Below are positions 38,874-53,937 of a stretch of 64,000 bases of DNA, piece by piece. Both the position numbers and the translations under genes were made by a program. The notes beneath the pieces are model-generated. The model had not been told where the DNA came from. It was given only the letters and a program-made list of their open reading frames with translations, and searched no databases. Numbering within the stretch: position 1 is the stretch's first letter; each line of letters starts with the position of its first letter. The DNA is taken from positions 2,408,001-2,472,000 of the forward strand of contig NZ_JAFBBP010000001.1 of NCBI RefSeq assembly GCF_016907275.1, written 5' to 3'. This DNA is from Micromonospora luteifusca (lineage in GTDB: Bacteria > Actinomycetota > Actinomycetes > Mycobacteriales > Micromonosporaceae).

Positions 38874-39743
38874 TCAGCCCTCCTGCTGCGTTTCTGCCGG
38901 AGCAGCCGCGGCCGCGACAGCTGCGCTGTCGACCGGCTCGCCGCTCGGCGTCTCGGCCTGCTGCGCGATGGTGGTCGCAGCAGCCCTGCCGGCCTCGGTG
39001 CCACCGGCCGTGGTGCCGGACGAACCCGACCGGCCACGGCGCGGACGCTCGGGACGGTCGCCACGCTCACCACGACGCGGGCGGGACGGACCGGCCTCGG
39101 CCGGAGCCTCCCGGCCCGGGACGGCGTCGCCCTTGTAGATCCAGACCTTCACACCGATCCGACCGAACGTGGTACGGGCCTCGAAGAAGCCGTACTCGAT
39201 GTTGGCCCGCAGCGTGTGCAGCGGAACCCGGCCCTCACGGTAGAACTCGGTCCGGCTCATCTCGGCGCCGCCGAGGCGACCCGAGACCTGAACCCGAATG
39301 CCCTTGCAGACCGGGTTCTTCATCGCCGACTGCATGGCCTTGCGCATCGCCCGACGGAAGCTGACCCGGCTGGACAGCTGCTCGGCGACACCCTGCGCAA
39401 CCAGCTGAGCGTCCGACTCGGGGTTCTTCACCTCGATGATGTTCAGCTGAACCTGCTTGCCGGTGAGCTTCTCGAGCTCGCCGCGGATCCGGTCGGCCTC
39501 CGCACCCTTACGGCCGATGACGATGCCCGGCCGGGCGGTGTGGATGTCGACGCGAACCCGGTCGCGGGTGCGCTCGATGTCGACCTTGGAGATCCCGGCA
39601 CGCTCGAGGCCCTTGGACATCATGCGGCGGATCTTGACATCCTCGCCGATGTAGTCCTTGTAGAGCTTGTCCGCGAACCAACGGGACTTCCAGTCGGTCG
39701 AGATGCCGAGCCGGAACCCAGTGGGGTGAACCTTCTGACCCAT
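38874..39743 (-). CDS. rpsC: 30S ribosomal protein S3 with extended C-terminus
   Basis: The 289-residue protein has the canonical [13 protein letters not shown] start, the KH motif [21 protein letters not shown], and [25 protein letters not shown]. Typical S3 is 210-240 residues; here residues ~215-289 form an Arg/Gly then Ala/Gln/Glu-rich tail ([20 protein letters not shown] and the end AETQQEG). Longer S3 tails are known in actinobacteria. Overlaps rplV by one base (TAATG). Confidence 0.98.
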   Translation of the reverse strand: MGQKVHPTGFRLGISTDWKSRWFADKLYKDYIGEDVKIRRMMSKGLERAGISKVDIERTRDRVRVDIHTARPGIVIGRKGAEADRIRGELEKLTGKQVQLNIIEVKNPESDAQLVAQGVAEQLSSRVSFRRAMRKAMQSAMKNPVCKGIRVQVSGRLGGAEMSRTEFYREGRVPLHTLRANIEYGFFEARTTFGRIGVKVWIYKGDAVPGREAPAEAGPSRPRRGERGDRPERPRRGRSGSSGTTAGGTEAGRAAATTIAQQAETPSGEPVDSAAVAAAAAPAETQQEG

Positions 39744-40201
39744 TACTCGGCGTCCTCCGTCTTGCTCTGCGCTTCGGCCGGTGCGGCCTCAGTGGCCGGG
39801 GCGGCCTTCTTCGCCGCGGCCTTCCGCGGCGTTGCCGGCGCGACCGCTTCGACCGCCACCGTGATGTGGCAGGTCCGCTTGCGGATCCGGTACGCCCGAC
39901 CCTGCGCCCGCGGCTGGAACCGCTTCATCGTCGGGCCCTCGTCCACGAAGGCCTCGCTGACGAGCAGCGCGTCGGGGTCCAGCCGCTCGTTGTTCTCCGC
40001 GTTGGCGATCGCGCTAGCGAGCACCTTGTACACCTGCTCGCTCGCAGCCTGCGGCGCGAACTGCAGCACCGTGAGCGCCTCCTTCGCGGGCAGGCCGCGG
40101 ACGAGGTTGACCACCCGGCGCGCCTTCATCGGCGAGATGCGCACGTGCCGCGCAACCGCCCGCGCGCCCGGAAGCACCGGAGCGTCGCCCTTTCCTGGCA
40201 T
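39743..40201 (-). CDS. rplV: 50S ribosomal protein L22
   Basis: The 152-residue protein has [58 protein letters not shown] and the tunnel-lining loop around [27 protein letters not shown]. The loop reads as wild type, with no macrolide-type insertion. An Ala/Lys/Glu-rich ~30-residue tail follows. It lies 41 bases after rpsS. Confidence 0.98.
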   Translation of the reverse strand: MPGKGDAPVLPGARAVARHVRISPMKARRVVNLVRGLPAKEALTVLQFAPQAASEQVYKVLASAIANAENNERLDPDALLVSEAFVDEGPTMKRFQPRAQGRAYRIRKRTCHITVAVEAVAPATPRKAAAKKAAPATEAAPAEAQSKTEDAE

Positions 40202-40242
40202 CGCTGTAACCCCTTGTTCCCTCTATCCGTATGCCCGCGGCG

Positions 40243-40524
40243 TCAGCGCCGACGGCTCTTCCGGTCGTCCTTCTCGTGACCCTTGAAAGTGCGGGTCAGC
40301 GCGAACTCGCCGAGCTTGTGCCCGACCATCGCCTCGGTCACGAACACCGGGACGTGCTTGCGTCCGTCGTGCACGGCGATCGTGTGTCCCAGCATCTCCG
40401 GGATGATCGTCGAGCGCCGCGACCAGGTCTTGATCACGTTCTTAGAGCCCTTGTCGTTCTGGACTTCCACCTTCTTGAGCAGGTGGTCGTCTACGAACGG
40501 GCCCTTCTTCAGGCTGCGAGGCAT
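40243..40524 (-). CDS. rpsS: 30S ribosomal protein S19
   Basis: The 93-residue head protein shows [46 protein letters not shown] and [28 protein letters not shown]. Twelve bases after rplB. Confidence 0.99.
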   Translation of the reverse strand: MPRSLKKGPFVDDHLLKKVEVQNDKGSKNVIKTWSRRSTIIPEMLGHTIAVHDGRKHVPVFVTEAMVGHKLGEFALTRTFKGHEKDDRKSRRR

Positions 40525-40536
40525 GTCTTATCTCCC

Positions 40537-41376
40537 TCAGCCGCGCTTACGCGTGGCGTAGCGGCGGCGGACGATCAGCCGGTCACTCGGCTGGCCCTTA
40601 CGGCGGGTGCGGCCCTCGGGCTTACCCTGCGGGTTGACCGGGTGGCGACCACCGGAGGTCTTACCCTCACCACCACCGTGCGGGTGGTCGACCGGGTTCA
40701 TGGCGACACCACGGACGGTCGGGCGCTTGCCCTTCCACCGCATACGGCCGGCCTTACCCCAGTTGATGTTCGACTGGTCGGCGTTGCCGATCTCGCCGAC
40801 GCTGGCGCGGCAGCGAACATCCACACGCCGGATCTCGCCGGACGGCATACGCAGGGTCGCGTACGCGCCCTCACGGCCGAGCAGCTGGATGCCGACGCCG
40901 GCGGACCGGGCCAGCTTGGCCCCGCCACCCGGACGCAGCTCCACGTTGTGGATCGTGGTACCGACCGGGATGTTGCGCAGCGGCAGGTTGTTACCCGGCT
41001 TGATGTCGGCGCCCGGACCGGACTCGACGCGGTCGCCCTGCTTCAGGTCCTTCGGCGCGATGATGTACCGCTTCTCGCCGTCGGCGTAGTGCAGCAGCGC
41101 GATGCGCGCCGTGCGGTTCGGGTCGTACTCGATGTGAGCGACCTTCGCCGGCACGCCGTCCTTGTCGACCCGCTTGAAGTCGATCAGACGGTACTGGCGC
41201 TTGTGACCGCCACCGTGGTGCCGCGTGGTGATCCGGCCGTGGGCGTTACGCCCGCCCTTCTTCGGCAGCGGAACCAGCAGCGACTTCTCCGGCGTGGACC
41301 GGGTGATCTCGGCGAAGTCAGCGACACTCGAGCCACGTCGGCCCGGCGTCGTCGGCTTGTACTTACGGATAGCCAT
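40537..41376 (-). CDS. rplB: 50S ribosomal protein L2
   Basis: The 279-residue protein, needed for subunit association and near the peptidyl-transferase centre, has [47 protein letters not shown]-type core and the key loop [26 protein letters not shown] with the conserved His. Twelve bases separate it from rplW. Confidence 0.99.
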   Translation of the reverse strand: MAIRKYKPTTPGRRGSSVADFAEITRSTPEKSLLVPLPKKGGRNAHGRITTRHHGGGHKRQYRLIDFKRVDKDGVPAKVAHIEYDPNRTARIALLHYADGEKRYIIAPKDLKQGDRVESGPGADIKPGNNLPLRNIPVGTTIHNVELRPGGGAKLARSAGVGIQLLGREGAYATLRMPSGEIRRVDVRCRASVGEIGNADQSNINWGKAGRMRWKGKRPTVRGVAMNPVDHPHGGGEGKTSGGRHPVNPQGKPEGRTRRKGQPSDRLIVRRRYATRKRG

Positions 41377-41388
41377 TGTCTACACCCC

Positions 41389-41691
41389 TCAGCTGACCGG
41401 GCCGCCGAAGGCCTCGATGCGGTCACCGTCAGCCAGCTTCACGATCGCCCGCTTGGTCGCCTTGCGCTGACCGAAACCGGTCTTGGTGCGCTTGCGCTTA
41501 CCCTGGCGGTTGAGCGTGTTGACCGTCAGGACGCGGACGTTGAAGATCTGCTGGATAGCGATCTTGATCTCGGTCTTGTTCGCGTCCGGGTGCACCAGGA
41601 AGGTGTACCAGTTCCGGTTCAGCTCGCTGTAGCTCTTCTCCGAGACGACCGGCGCCACGATGATGTCGCGCGGGTCGGCGATCGTGCTCAC
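41389..41691 (-). CDS. rplW: 50S ribosomal protein L23
   Basis: The 100-residue exit-tunnel protein shows [59 protein letters not shown]. It docks signal recognition particle and trigger factor. Overlaps rplD by four bases. Confidence 0.98.
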   Translation of the reverse strand: MSTIADPRDIIVAPVVSEKSYSELNRNWYTFLVHPDANKTEIKIAIQQIFNVRVLTVNTLNRQGKRKRTKTGFGQRKATKRAIVKLADGDRIEAFGGPVS

Positions 41692-42338
41692 TTGCCACCC
41701 TCCTCGGTGGTCTCGGCGGGCACGCCCAGGAACTCGTCCAGGGCGTCCTTGGTGAAGACCACGTCGTCGGCCACCAACACGTCGTACGTGTTCAGCTGGC
41801 CGGACTCGATCAGGTGCACGCGCGGCTCGTTGCGCAGCGACACCCAGTTCAGCTCGTCGGTGCTGCTCAGCACGACCAGGACCCGACGGGCCTCGGTGAG
41901 CTTGGTCAGCGTGGCCAGGGCCGCCTTGGTCGACGGCTTCTCGCCCGAGACGAACGCCTCGACGACGTGCACCTGCCCGGCGCGAGCCCGGTCGGAGAGG
42001 GCACCGCGCAGGGCGGCAGCCTTCATCTTCTTCGGGGTCCGCTGGCTGTAGTCACGCGGCACGGGACCGTGCACGACGCCACCACCGGCGAACTGCGGCG
42101 CGCGGATCGAGCCCTGCCGGGCGCGACCGGTGCCCTTCTGCTTGTAAGGCTTCTTGCCGCCACCGGCGACCTCGGCCCGAGTCTTGGTCTTGTGCGTGCC
42201 CTGTCGGGCCGCCGCGAGCTGGGCCACCACGACCTGGTGCATCAGCGCGACGTTGGCCTGCACGTCGAAGATGTCCGCCGGCAGCTCGACCGAGCTGCTG
42301 GTGGTGCCTTCGACGGTGCGCACGTCAACGGTGGTCAC
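41688..42338 (-). CDS. rplD: 50S ribosomal protein L4
   Basis: The 216-residue protein shows the tunnel loop [30 protein letters not shown] and the globular part with [30 protein letters not shown]. Wild-type at the macrolide-contact KGTGRAR. L4 is the operon autoregulator in E. coli; whether it is here is unknown. Overlaps rplC and rplW by four bases each. Confidence 0.98.
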   Translation of the reverse strand: MTTVDVRTVEGTTSSSVELPADIFDVQANVALMHQVVVAQLAAARQGTHKTKTRAEVAGGGKKPYKQKGTGRARQGSIRAPQFAGGGVVHGPVPRDYSQRTPKKMKAAALRGALSDRARAGQVHVVEAFVSGEKPSTKAALATLTKLTEARRVLVVLSSTDELNWVSLRNEPRVHLIESGQLNTYDVLVADDVVFTKDALDEFLGVPAETTEEGGK

Positions 42339-43000
42339 TTGGCCGCACCGCCCTTCTTCACCTTGATCTTGGCCGCGGTACGGACCAGAACCAGCGCGCC
42401 CTTGGGACCAGGAATGGCACCACGGACGAGCAGGAGGTTGTTCTCGGTGTCGACCGCCTGGACGGTCAGGTTCTGCACCGTGTAGCGAACGCCACCCATC
42501 CGGCCGGCCATCCGGGTGCCCTTGAAGACACGACCCGGGGTCGCGCAGGCGCCGATGGAACCGGGCGAACGGTGCTTGCGCTCGACACCGTGGCTGCTGC
42601 CGAGACCGTGGAAGCCGTGCCGCTTCATCGGGCCGGCGTAGCCCTTGCCCTTGGTCTTGCCGGTGACGTCGATGGTGACGCCGGCCGGGAACTCTTCGAC
42701 CGTGACTTCCTGGCCGAGCGAGTATTCCCCAGCGTCCGTGGTGCGCAGCTCGACGATGTGCCGGCGCGGTGCCACGTCCGCCTTGGCGTAGTGCCCGCTG
42801 ATCGGCTTCTTGACCTTGCGCGGGTCGATGGTGCCGTACGCCAGCTGGACCGCGGAGTAACCGTCCTTCTCGGCGCTACGAACCTGGCTGATGACGCACG
42901 GGCCGGCCTCGACCACGGTCACGGGAACAACACGGTTGTTGTCCCAGACCTGGGTCATGCCGAGCTTGGCGCCCAGGATCCCCTTGACTTGCCTGTCCAT
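42335..43000 (-). CDS. rplC: 50S ribosomal protein L3
   Basis: The 221-residue protein has [69 protein letters not shown] and the ending [12 protein letters not shown]. It is one of the first 23S-binding proteins in assembly. Eleven bases after rpsJ. Confidence 0.98.
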   Translation of the reverse strand: MDRQVKGILGAKLGMTQVWDNNRVVPVTVVEAGPCVISQVRSAEKDGYSAVQLAYGTIDPRKVKKPISGHYAKADVAPRRHIVELRTTDAGEYSLGQEVTVEEFPAGVTIDVTGKTKGKGYAGPMKRHGFHGLGSSHGVERKHRSPGSIGACATPGRVFKGTRMAGRMGGVRYTVQNLTVQAVDTENNLLLVRGAIPGPKGALVLVRTAAKIKVKKGGAAK

Positions 43001-43011
43001 TTGTCCGGTCC

Positions 43012-43320
43012 CTACAGCTTGATCTCGATGTCGACGCCAGCCGGCAGGTCGAGGCGCATGAGCGAGTCGACCGTCTTCGGGGTCGGGTCGATGATGTCGA
43101 TCAGCCGCTTGTGCGTGCGCATCTCGAAGTGCTCGCGCGAGTCCTTGTACTTGTGCGGCGAGCGGATAACGCAGAAACGGTTGATCTCCGTGGGCAGCGG
43201 CACCGGGCCCGCGACCTGCGCCCCGGTGCGCGTCACCGTCTCGACGATCTTCCGAGCCGAGGAGTCGACGACCTCGTGGTCATAGGCCTTGAGCCGGATG
43301 CGGATCTTCTGTCCCGCCAT
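43012..43320 (-). CDS. rpsJ: 30S ribosomal protein S10 (NusE)
   Basis: The 102-residue protein shows [76 protein letters not shown]. Besides the ribosome it also joins NusB and NusG in transcription antitermination. It heads the S10 operon after a 350-base leader region. Confidence 0.99.
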
Positions 43321-43670
43321 GGTGGCTTCTGTTCCTTCTCTCGATGCCGCTGTGTTGCGGGCGCCTGTACCGGCTGGTACAGGCCCACTTCGCCGACCCC
43401 CGCGGTCGGGCGTGTCGCGCCCTCGGGCCGGGCTCCGCCCCGTGGTTCCGGAGTGGTGCTGACCGCGCGGGGGGTCAAGGCGCCGATCGCATTACCGCGA
43501 CCTGAACGCCGTGCGAGGGTGGTTGGCGACTGGGCCGCCAACCACCCCACGCTCGACTGTCTCGCCACCCGGAGGTTCAGCGCAAGCCGAACACAGGCGA
43601 CGGTCTGTCGTTACGCAACCTGACTAGTATGCCGCACGACCGGCGGCGGGCCTAATCGGGGTTACCTAGT
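43321..43670 (-). promoter_or_regulatory. tuf-rpsJ intergenic region: tuf terminator and S10 leader
   Basis: No gene is credible in this 350-base region. Besides the hairpin at 43517-43547, it holds a nine-pair hairpin with a GGCT loop (43363-43384) about 40 bases before rpsJ. A CATACTAGT patch (43631-43623 on the minus strand) could be a -10 region, in which case the big hairpin would lie inside the S10 leader. An alternative TTGACC (43477-43472) lacks a good -10 box. Confidence 0.45.
43517..43547 (-). terminator. Terminator downstream of tuf
   Basis: Perfect 12-base arms gggtggttggcg (43517-43528) and 43536-43547 around a seven-base loop lie 124 bases after the tuf stop. It can end tuf transcripts or, if transcription starts upstream of it, act as an S10-leader attenuator. 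Confidence 0.6.
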
Positions 43671-44864
43671 TCACTTCTGGATCTTGGTGACGAACCCGGC
43701 GCCGACGGTGCGGCCACCCTCGCGGATCGCGAACTTGAGGTTCTCCTCCATGGCGATGGGCTGGATCAGCTTCACCGACATGGTGGTGTTGTCACCCGGC
43801 ATGACCATCTCGGTGCCCTCGGGGAGGGTGACGACACCGGTGACGTCCGTGGTCCGGAAGTAGAACTGCGGGCGGTAGTTCTGGAAGAACGGGGTGTGCC
43901 GGCCGCCCTCCTCCTTGGAGAGGATGTAGACCGTCGCCTCGAACTCCGTGTGCGGGGTGTTCGAGCCCGGCTTCACGACGACCATGCCGCGCTCGACCTC
44001 GTCGCGCTTGGTGCCACGCAGCAGCAGGCCGACGTTCTCGCCTGCGCGGGCGTCGTCCAGGGTCTTCCGGAACATCTCGATCGCGGTGACCTTGGTCTTG
44101 AAGCTCTTCTCCTTGATACCGACGAGCTCAACATCCTCGTTCGGCAGGAGAACGCCGCGCTCCACGCGACCGGTGACGACGGTGCCACGACCGGTGATCG
44201 TGAAGACGTCCTCAACCGGCATCAGGAACGGCTTGTCAACCTCGCGCTCCGGCTGCGGGATCGAGGTGTCGACCGCGGTCATCAGGTCCAGCAGCTTGCC
44301 GGTCCACTCGGGGTCACCCTCGAGGGCCTTCAGCGCCGAAACCCGAACGACCGGCAGGTCGTCACCCGGGTACTCCTGCGAGGAGAGCAGCTCACGAACC
44401 TCGAGCTCGACGAGCTCCAGGAGCTCCTCGTCATCGACCATGTCGCTCTTGTTGAGCGCCACGACGATGTACGGCACACCAACCTGACGGGCCAGCAGCA
44501 CGTGCTCGCGGGTCTGCGGCATCGGGCCGTCGGTCGCCGCGACCACCAGGATCGCGCCGTCCATCTGCGCGGCACCGGTGATCATGTTCTTGATGTAGTC
44601 CGCGTGGCCGGGGCAGTCCACGTGCGCGTAGTGCCGCGCCTCGGTCTGGTACTCGACGTGCGCGATCGAGATCGTGATACCGCGGGCCTTCTCCTCCGGC
44701 GCCTTGTCGATCTCGTCGAACGGCGTGTAAGGGTTCAGGTCCGGGAACTGGTCGTGCAGGACCTTGGTGATGGCCGCCGTCAGCGTCGTCTTACCGTGGT
44801 CGATGTGACCAATGGTGCCGATGTTGACGTGCGGCTTAGTCCGCTCGAACTTAGCCTTCGCCAC
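43671..44864 (-). CDS. tuf: Elongation factor Tu
   Basis: The 397-residue GTPase delivers aminoacyl-tRNA. GTP motifs: GHIDHGKT (G1), [13 protein letters not shown] (G3), NKSDMVD (G4), SALKALEG (G5). Domain 2/3 motifs include [19 protein letters not shown] and [11 protein letters not shown]; the end is [16 protein letters not shown] start with AGGAGG eight bases upstream. It follows fusA by 212 bases; that gap has a TAGGCT (-10-like) patch, so tuf probably also has its own promoter. Confidence 0.99.
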   Translation of the reverse strand: MAKAKFERTKPHVNIGTIGHIDHGKTTLTAAITKVLHDQFPDLNPYTPFDEIDKAPEEKARGITISIAHVEYQTEARHYAHVDCPGHADYIKNMITGAAQMDGAILVVAATDGPMPQTREHVLLARQVGVPYIVVALNKSDMVDDEELLELVELEVRELLSSQEYPGDDLPVVRVSALKALEGDPEWTGKLLDLMTAVDTSIPQPEREVDKPFLMPVEDVFTITGRGTVVTGRVERGVLLPNEDVELVGIKEKSFKTKVTAIEMFRKTLDDARAGENVGLLLRGTKRDEVERGMVVVKPGSNTPHTEFEATVYILSKEEGGRHTPFFQNYRPQFYFRTTDVTGVVTLPEGTEMVMPGDNTTMSVKLIQPIAMEENLKFAIREGGRTVGAGFVTKIQK

Positions 44865-45076
44865 TGGTGTCCTCCTGTGGACTTCTTGGTTCGTACGCCC
44901 GGCGCGCCGGTCGGCGCTTAGGACTCTGTCGACAGCCTTTCCGGCCTGACGGCCGGGAAGCCATTGTGGGTTCTGCGGCGATGAAGCCTACAGGCCCGGT
45001 CTCACGCGATCCGATCGTGGTGGCCGCGGGCGGGTGAAACCTCCCGCGACCAACCACGAATCACCTGCTCAGGGCG

Positions 45077-47173
<2,097 letters not shown>

Positions 47174-47213
47174 TTCAATCCCTACTTATCGTCGTCTCGA
47201 CTCAACTGGTGGC

Positions 47214-47242
47214 GGTTCCGGCGCCCAGTGGGCGCCGGAACC
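47214..47242 (-). terminator. Hairpin between rpsG and fusA
   Basis: Perfect 14-base arms (47214-47227 and 47229-47242) begin seven bases after the rpsG stop. The structure sits inside the str operon, so it is likely a processing or partial-termination element. Confidence 0.65.
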
Positions 47243-47248
47243 AGGGTG

Positions 47249-47719
47249 TTACCAGCGGTAGTGCGCGAAGGCCTTGTTGGACTCGGCCATCTTGTGCGTG
47301 TCCTCGCGCCGCTTGACGGCGGCACCGAGGCCGTTGCTCGCGTCCAGCAGCTCGTTCATCAGCCGCTCGACCATGGTCTTCTCACGCCGAGCGCGGGAGT
47401 AGGTGACCAGCCAACGCAGGCCCAGGGTGGTCGCCCGGGTCGGGCGAACCTCGACCGGAACCTGGTAGGTGGCGCCACCGACACGACGGCTGCGCACCTC
47501 GAGGGTCGGCTTGACGTTGTCCATCGCCCGCTTGAGGGTGACGACCGGGTCGGTGCCGGACTTCTCGCGGCAGCCCTCGAGAGCGGCGTACACGATGGTT
47601 TCGGCGAGCTGACGCTTGCCGCGCAGCAGGATCTTGTTCACCAGCTGGGTGACCAGCGGAGAGTTGTACACCGGGTCAGCGACCAGCGGCCGCCGCGGAG
47701 CGGGTCCTTTACGCGGCAT
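47249..47719 (-). CDS. rpsG: 30S ribosomal protein S7
   Basis: The 156-residue head protein shows [87 protein letters not shown] and ends FAHYRW. ATG 47719 is chosen; the 20 codons before it overlap rpsL. One base separates it from rpsL. Confidence 0.99.
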   Translation of the reverse strand: MPRKGPAPRRPLVADPVYNSPLVTQLVNKILLRGKRQLAETIVYAALEGCREKSGTDPVVTLKRAMDNVKPTLEVRSRRVGGATYQVPVEVRPTRATTLGLRWLVTYSRARREKTMVERLMNELLDASNGLGAAVKRREDTHKMAESNKAFAHYRW

Positions 47720-47720
47720 G

Positions 47721-48095
47721 TCAGCTCTTCTCCTTCTTCGCGCCGTAACGGCTGCGCGCCTGCTTGCGGTTGCGGACACCCTGGGTGTCCAGCGATCCGC
47801 GAACGATCTTGTAACGCACGCCGGGAAGGTCCTTCACCCGGCCACCGCGGACGAGCACGATCGAGTGCTCCTGCAGGTTGTGACCGACGCCCGGGATGTA
47901 GGCGGTCACCTCGATCTGGCTGCTGAGCTTCACGCGAGCGACCTTGCGCAGCGCCGAGTTCGGCTTCTTCGGGGTGGTGGTGTACACGCGGGTGCACACG
48001 CCGCGCCGCTGAGGGGAACCCTTCAGCGCCGGGGTCTTGGTCTTGGTCGTCTTCGCCTGGCGGCCCTTTCGGACCAGCTGCTGGATCGTGGGCAC
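47721..48095 (-). CDS. rpsL: 30S ribosomal protein S12
   Basis: The 124-residue decoding-centre protein shows [35 protein letters not shown] and [24 protein letters not shown]. Lys43 and Lys88 (E. coli 42 and 87) are present, so there is no classical streptomycin-resistance change. It is first in the str operon, about 290 bases after a strong promoter. Confidence 0.99.
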   Translation of the reverse strand: MPTIQQLVRKGRQAKTTKTKTPALKGSPQRRGVCTRVYTTTPKKPNSALRKVARVKLSSQIEVTAYIPGVGHNLQEHSIVLVRGGRVKDLPGVRYKIVRGSLDTQGVRNRKQARSRYGAKKEKS

Positions 48096-48389
48096 CGGGT
48101 TTCTCCGCTCCCTTCGGCCGCATCCGCGGCCGCGCCGTCTGCTCGTTAACCGGCCTGATGACCGGCTCTCCTACATTCCGACCAGGGCCACCTTGCGGAG
48201 ACCCCGGCACCCGCGGTCGGGCGTGTCGCCCTCTTCACGGTCCCGTTGCGACGCTTTCGCGCGCGACCGGGTTTGTGTCACCGGCGCGCGGGTCGCCCCG
48301 TGCCGGATCCTTGGCTTGTCGTGCCGCCGCCCGGAATCCGGAAACAGCGCACGCACGAGTTGCCCGGGCATGCCCGGGCACAAGGGGAA
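48096..48389 (-). promoter_or_regulatory. 5' leader of the rpsL-rpsG-fusA operon
   Basis: This leader of about 290 bases lies between the predicted start near 48383 and rpsL. It begins with the palindrome tgcccgggcatgcccgggca (48361-48380). Further in, it is GC-rich with no convincing open frame. I recognise no known riboregulator. Confidence 0.5.
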
Positions 48390-48418
48390 AGAGTACCTAC
48401 CACAACCGCCCAGGTCAA
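48390..48418 (-). promoter_or_regulatory. Strong promoter of the str operon
   Basis: On the minus strand -35 TTGACC (48418-48413), a 17-base spacer, then -10 TACTCT (48395-48390). This is the best sigma-70-type match in the window. Transcription should start near 48383. Confidence 0.8.
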
Positions 48419-48614
48419 AACGGAAGGGCCCGGCGACTGTCTCACACCCGCCGGCCGAATCTCGTCTTGCCCCGTCGCCCGCGATGGGCACCTACAGACA
48501 CAAGTGTACCGGCTTCCCCGCGCGACCACCCGTCGCCCCCGGGGCGGGCACCGGGATGGTCCCACGGAAGCCGCGGACAACCGGCTCAGGCTCCGAGCCG
48601 GGCGGTGATCAGAC

Positions 48615-49409
48615 TCACGTCAGGGCGAGAAGCAGCGCCAGACCCAGGCCCAGGAGGCTGAGCAGTGCCCCGGCCGCGCCACAACTGATCCCCGCCACCG
48701 CCAGCCCTCGGCCGGTGAACCGGACCGCAGAGGGCGCGGCCGGCCGGCGGATCTGCCGCTGGCCGAGCAGACCAGCGACGACCGCCGCGACACCGGCCAG
48801 CAACCCGAGCACAGCGAACGCTCCGGAAGCCCAGGCCCCGCCATCGTTGGAGAAGGCCACCCCGAAGCAGATCACCAGCAGCGAGACCAGGACCGACGCG
48901 ACCCCGGCCACCAGCGCCCCGATGGCCAGCCCGGAGGTGACCGGCGCCACGTCCAGGTGCACGACGCCGAACGGCGTACCAGGCACCGCCTCCACCCGCT
49001 TCGGCGGCCGACGTTGGTCGTCGGTGGGCGGTGGCACCGCATGTGCCGGCGGGCCACCCCAGGCGGGGGCGTAGCCCGACGGCGGCGGGCCCCAACCCGG
49101 CGGCCCACCCGGCCCCGACGGCGGCGGACCCCAACCGGGCGGCCCACCCGGCCCCGACGACGGCGGACCCCAACCGGGCGGCCCACCTGGAGCGGAGACC
49201 GGGTGCGGCTGACCGGAGCCGGGCGGGCTGGCCGTGGCCCAGCCGGAGTGCGGCACAGGAGCTGGCGGCCCGCCCCAACCCGGTGCGGACGCGGGTGGGT
49301 GCGGCTCGCTGCTCGGGCCCGGTCGCGCCCAGTCGTTCGGCTCGGACGGGGCCGGCGCATCGGAATGGCCGGCCGGTTCATCCGCCGGGGGCCGCGCCGG
49401 ATCCGTCAC
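48615..49409 (-). CDS. Membrane protein with Gly-Pro-Trp repeats (DUF4190-like)
   Basis: The ~264-residue product starts at GTG 49409 with AGGAGG five bases upstream. Residues 1-150 are Pro/Gly/Ser-rich with three near-perfect 13-residue units of the type GPGGPPGWGPPPS. The C-terminal part has four hydrophobic segments (SGLAIGALVAGVASVLVSLLVICFG, FAVLGLLAGVAAVVAGLLG, and others), as in DUF4190-type proteins. Function unknown. It and the next small gene interrupt the usual rpoC-rpsL junction. There is no terminator visible before the 500-base rpsL upstream region. Confidence 0.75.
   Translation of the reverse strand: MTDPARPPADEPAGHSDAPAPSEPNDWARPGPSSEPHPPASAPGWGGPPAPVPHSGWATASPPGSGQPHPVSAPGGPPGWGPPSSGPGGPPGWGPPPSGPGGPPGWGPPPSGYAPAWGGPPAHAVPPPTDDQRRPPKRVEAVPGTPFGVVHLDVAPVTSGLAIGALVAGVASVLVSLLVICFGVAFSNDGGAWASGAFAVLGLLAGVAAVVAGLLGQRQIRRPAAPSAVRFTGRGLAVAGISCGAAGALLSLLGLGLALLLALT
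49075..49195 (-). repeat. 39-bp tandem repeat in the Gly-Pro-Trp region
   Basis: Three copies of a 39-base unit containing ccaaccgggcggcccaccc lie in tandem and encode 13-residue GPP-rich units. Copies differ at only a few bases, which suggests recent expansion. Confidence 0.75.
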
Positions 49410-49506
49410 GAGGTCCTCCTGTCGAAAGGCCGCCACACCGCACGGCGGACACCGGCCAGGCTACCGCCGAGAGTGCCATTGCCCGCGCCGGGCGGCCACG
49501 GGCGGC

Positions 49507-49875
49507 TCAGTCCATGTTCGCCGGGTAGTCGTGGCCGAAAGGGGCGCCGGCCAACCGCACGACCCCGATCACCACCACGGCCACCACGGTGACCGCGACC
49601 AACACCAGGCCGGCCCAGGCCATCCGCTCACCCCGTCGCAGCCAGGCGCCGCCGGTCAGGAAACCCCCCGAGGAGTACGCCTCGCGGCGCGCCTGCCTGG
49701 CCAGTTGCAGTGCCACCGTCGCCGGCACCACCCCGCCGATGAACAGCCCGGTCAGCAGGCCGAGCAGCCCCAGCGCGAAAACCGCCCGCGCCTTCGTCGC
49801 ACGGGCCGGATCCGGGTCCAGCGGGTGGCGCAGGCCCTCCTGCGCGACGGACACCTGCCCGGGTGCGGTCGTCAT
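49507..49875 (-). CDS. Small two-span membrane protein (DUF4190-like)
   Basis: The 122-residue product has two hydrophobic segments (RAVFALGLLGLLTGLFIGGVVPATVAL and GLVLVAVTVVAVVVIGVVRL) separated by a basic, Gly-rich loop. It resembles the C-terminal part of its downstream neighbour, so the two may be related by duplication (inference). It lies about 95 bases after rpoC, beyond the rpoC terminator, and 98 bases before the neighbour's start. Function unknown. Confidence 0.7.
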   Translation of the reverse strand: MTTAPGQVSVAQEGLRHPLDPDPARATKARAVFALGLLGLLTGLFIGGVVPATVALQLARQARREAYSSGGFLTGGAWLRRGERMAWAGLVLVAVTVVAVVVIGVVRLAGAPFGHDYPANMD

Positions 49876-49921
49876 TCCCCCATCATGCCGAACTCGGACC
49901 GGGGGTGGGTGGGTCCGGACG

Positions 49922-49957
49922 CGACGAGGCCCCCGGCGGATGCCGGGGGCCTCGTCG
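49922..49957 (-). terminator. Terminator after rpoC
   Basis: Perfect 16-base arms (49922-49937 and 49942-49957) around GGAT begin 12 bases after the rpoC stop. This ends the rplJL-rpoBC transcription group. Confidence 0.85.
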
Positions 49958-49969
49958 TGTTACTGGTGC

Positions 49970-53857
<3,888 letters not shown>

Positions 53858-53900
53858 TATGTCCCCTATGTCGTCGTCTGTACTGCTAATTCTCGGGTGG

Positions 53901-53930
53901 GGTCGGGGGCCGGCGAGCCGGCCCCCGACC
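53901..53930 (-). terminator. Hairpin between rpoB and rpoC
   Basis: Perfect 14-base arms (53901-53914 and 53917-53930) lie seven bases after the rpoB stop, closing on a tiny loop. Since rpoC has no recognisable own promoter, this is probably a processing or attenuating structure. Confidence 0.65.
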
Positions 53931-53937
53931 GCTCACC

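Noticed and set aside
47721..48095. Streptomycin-resistant S12 allele
   Set aside because: Lys43 and Lys88 are present in wild-type contexts.
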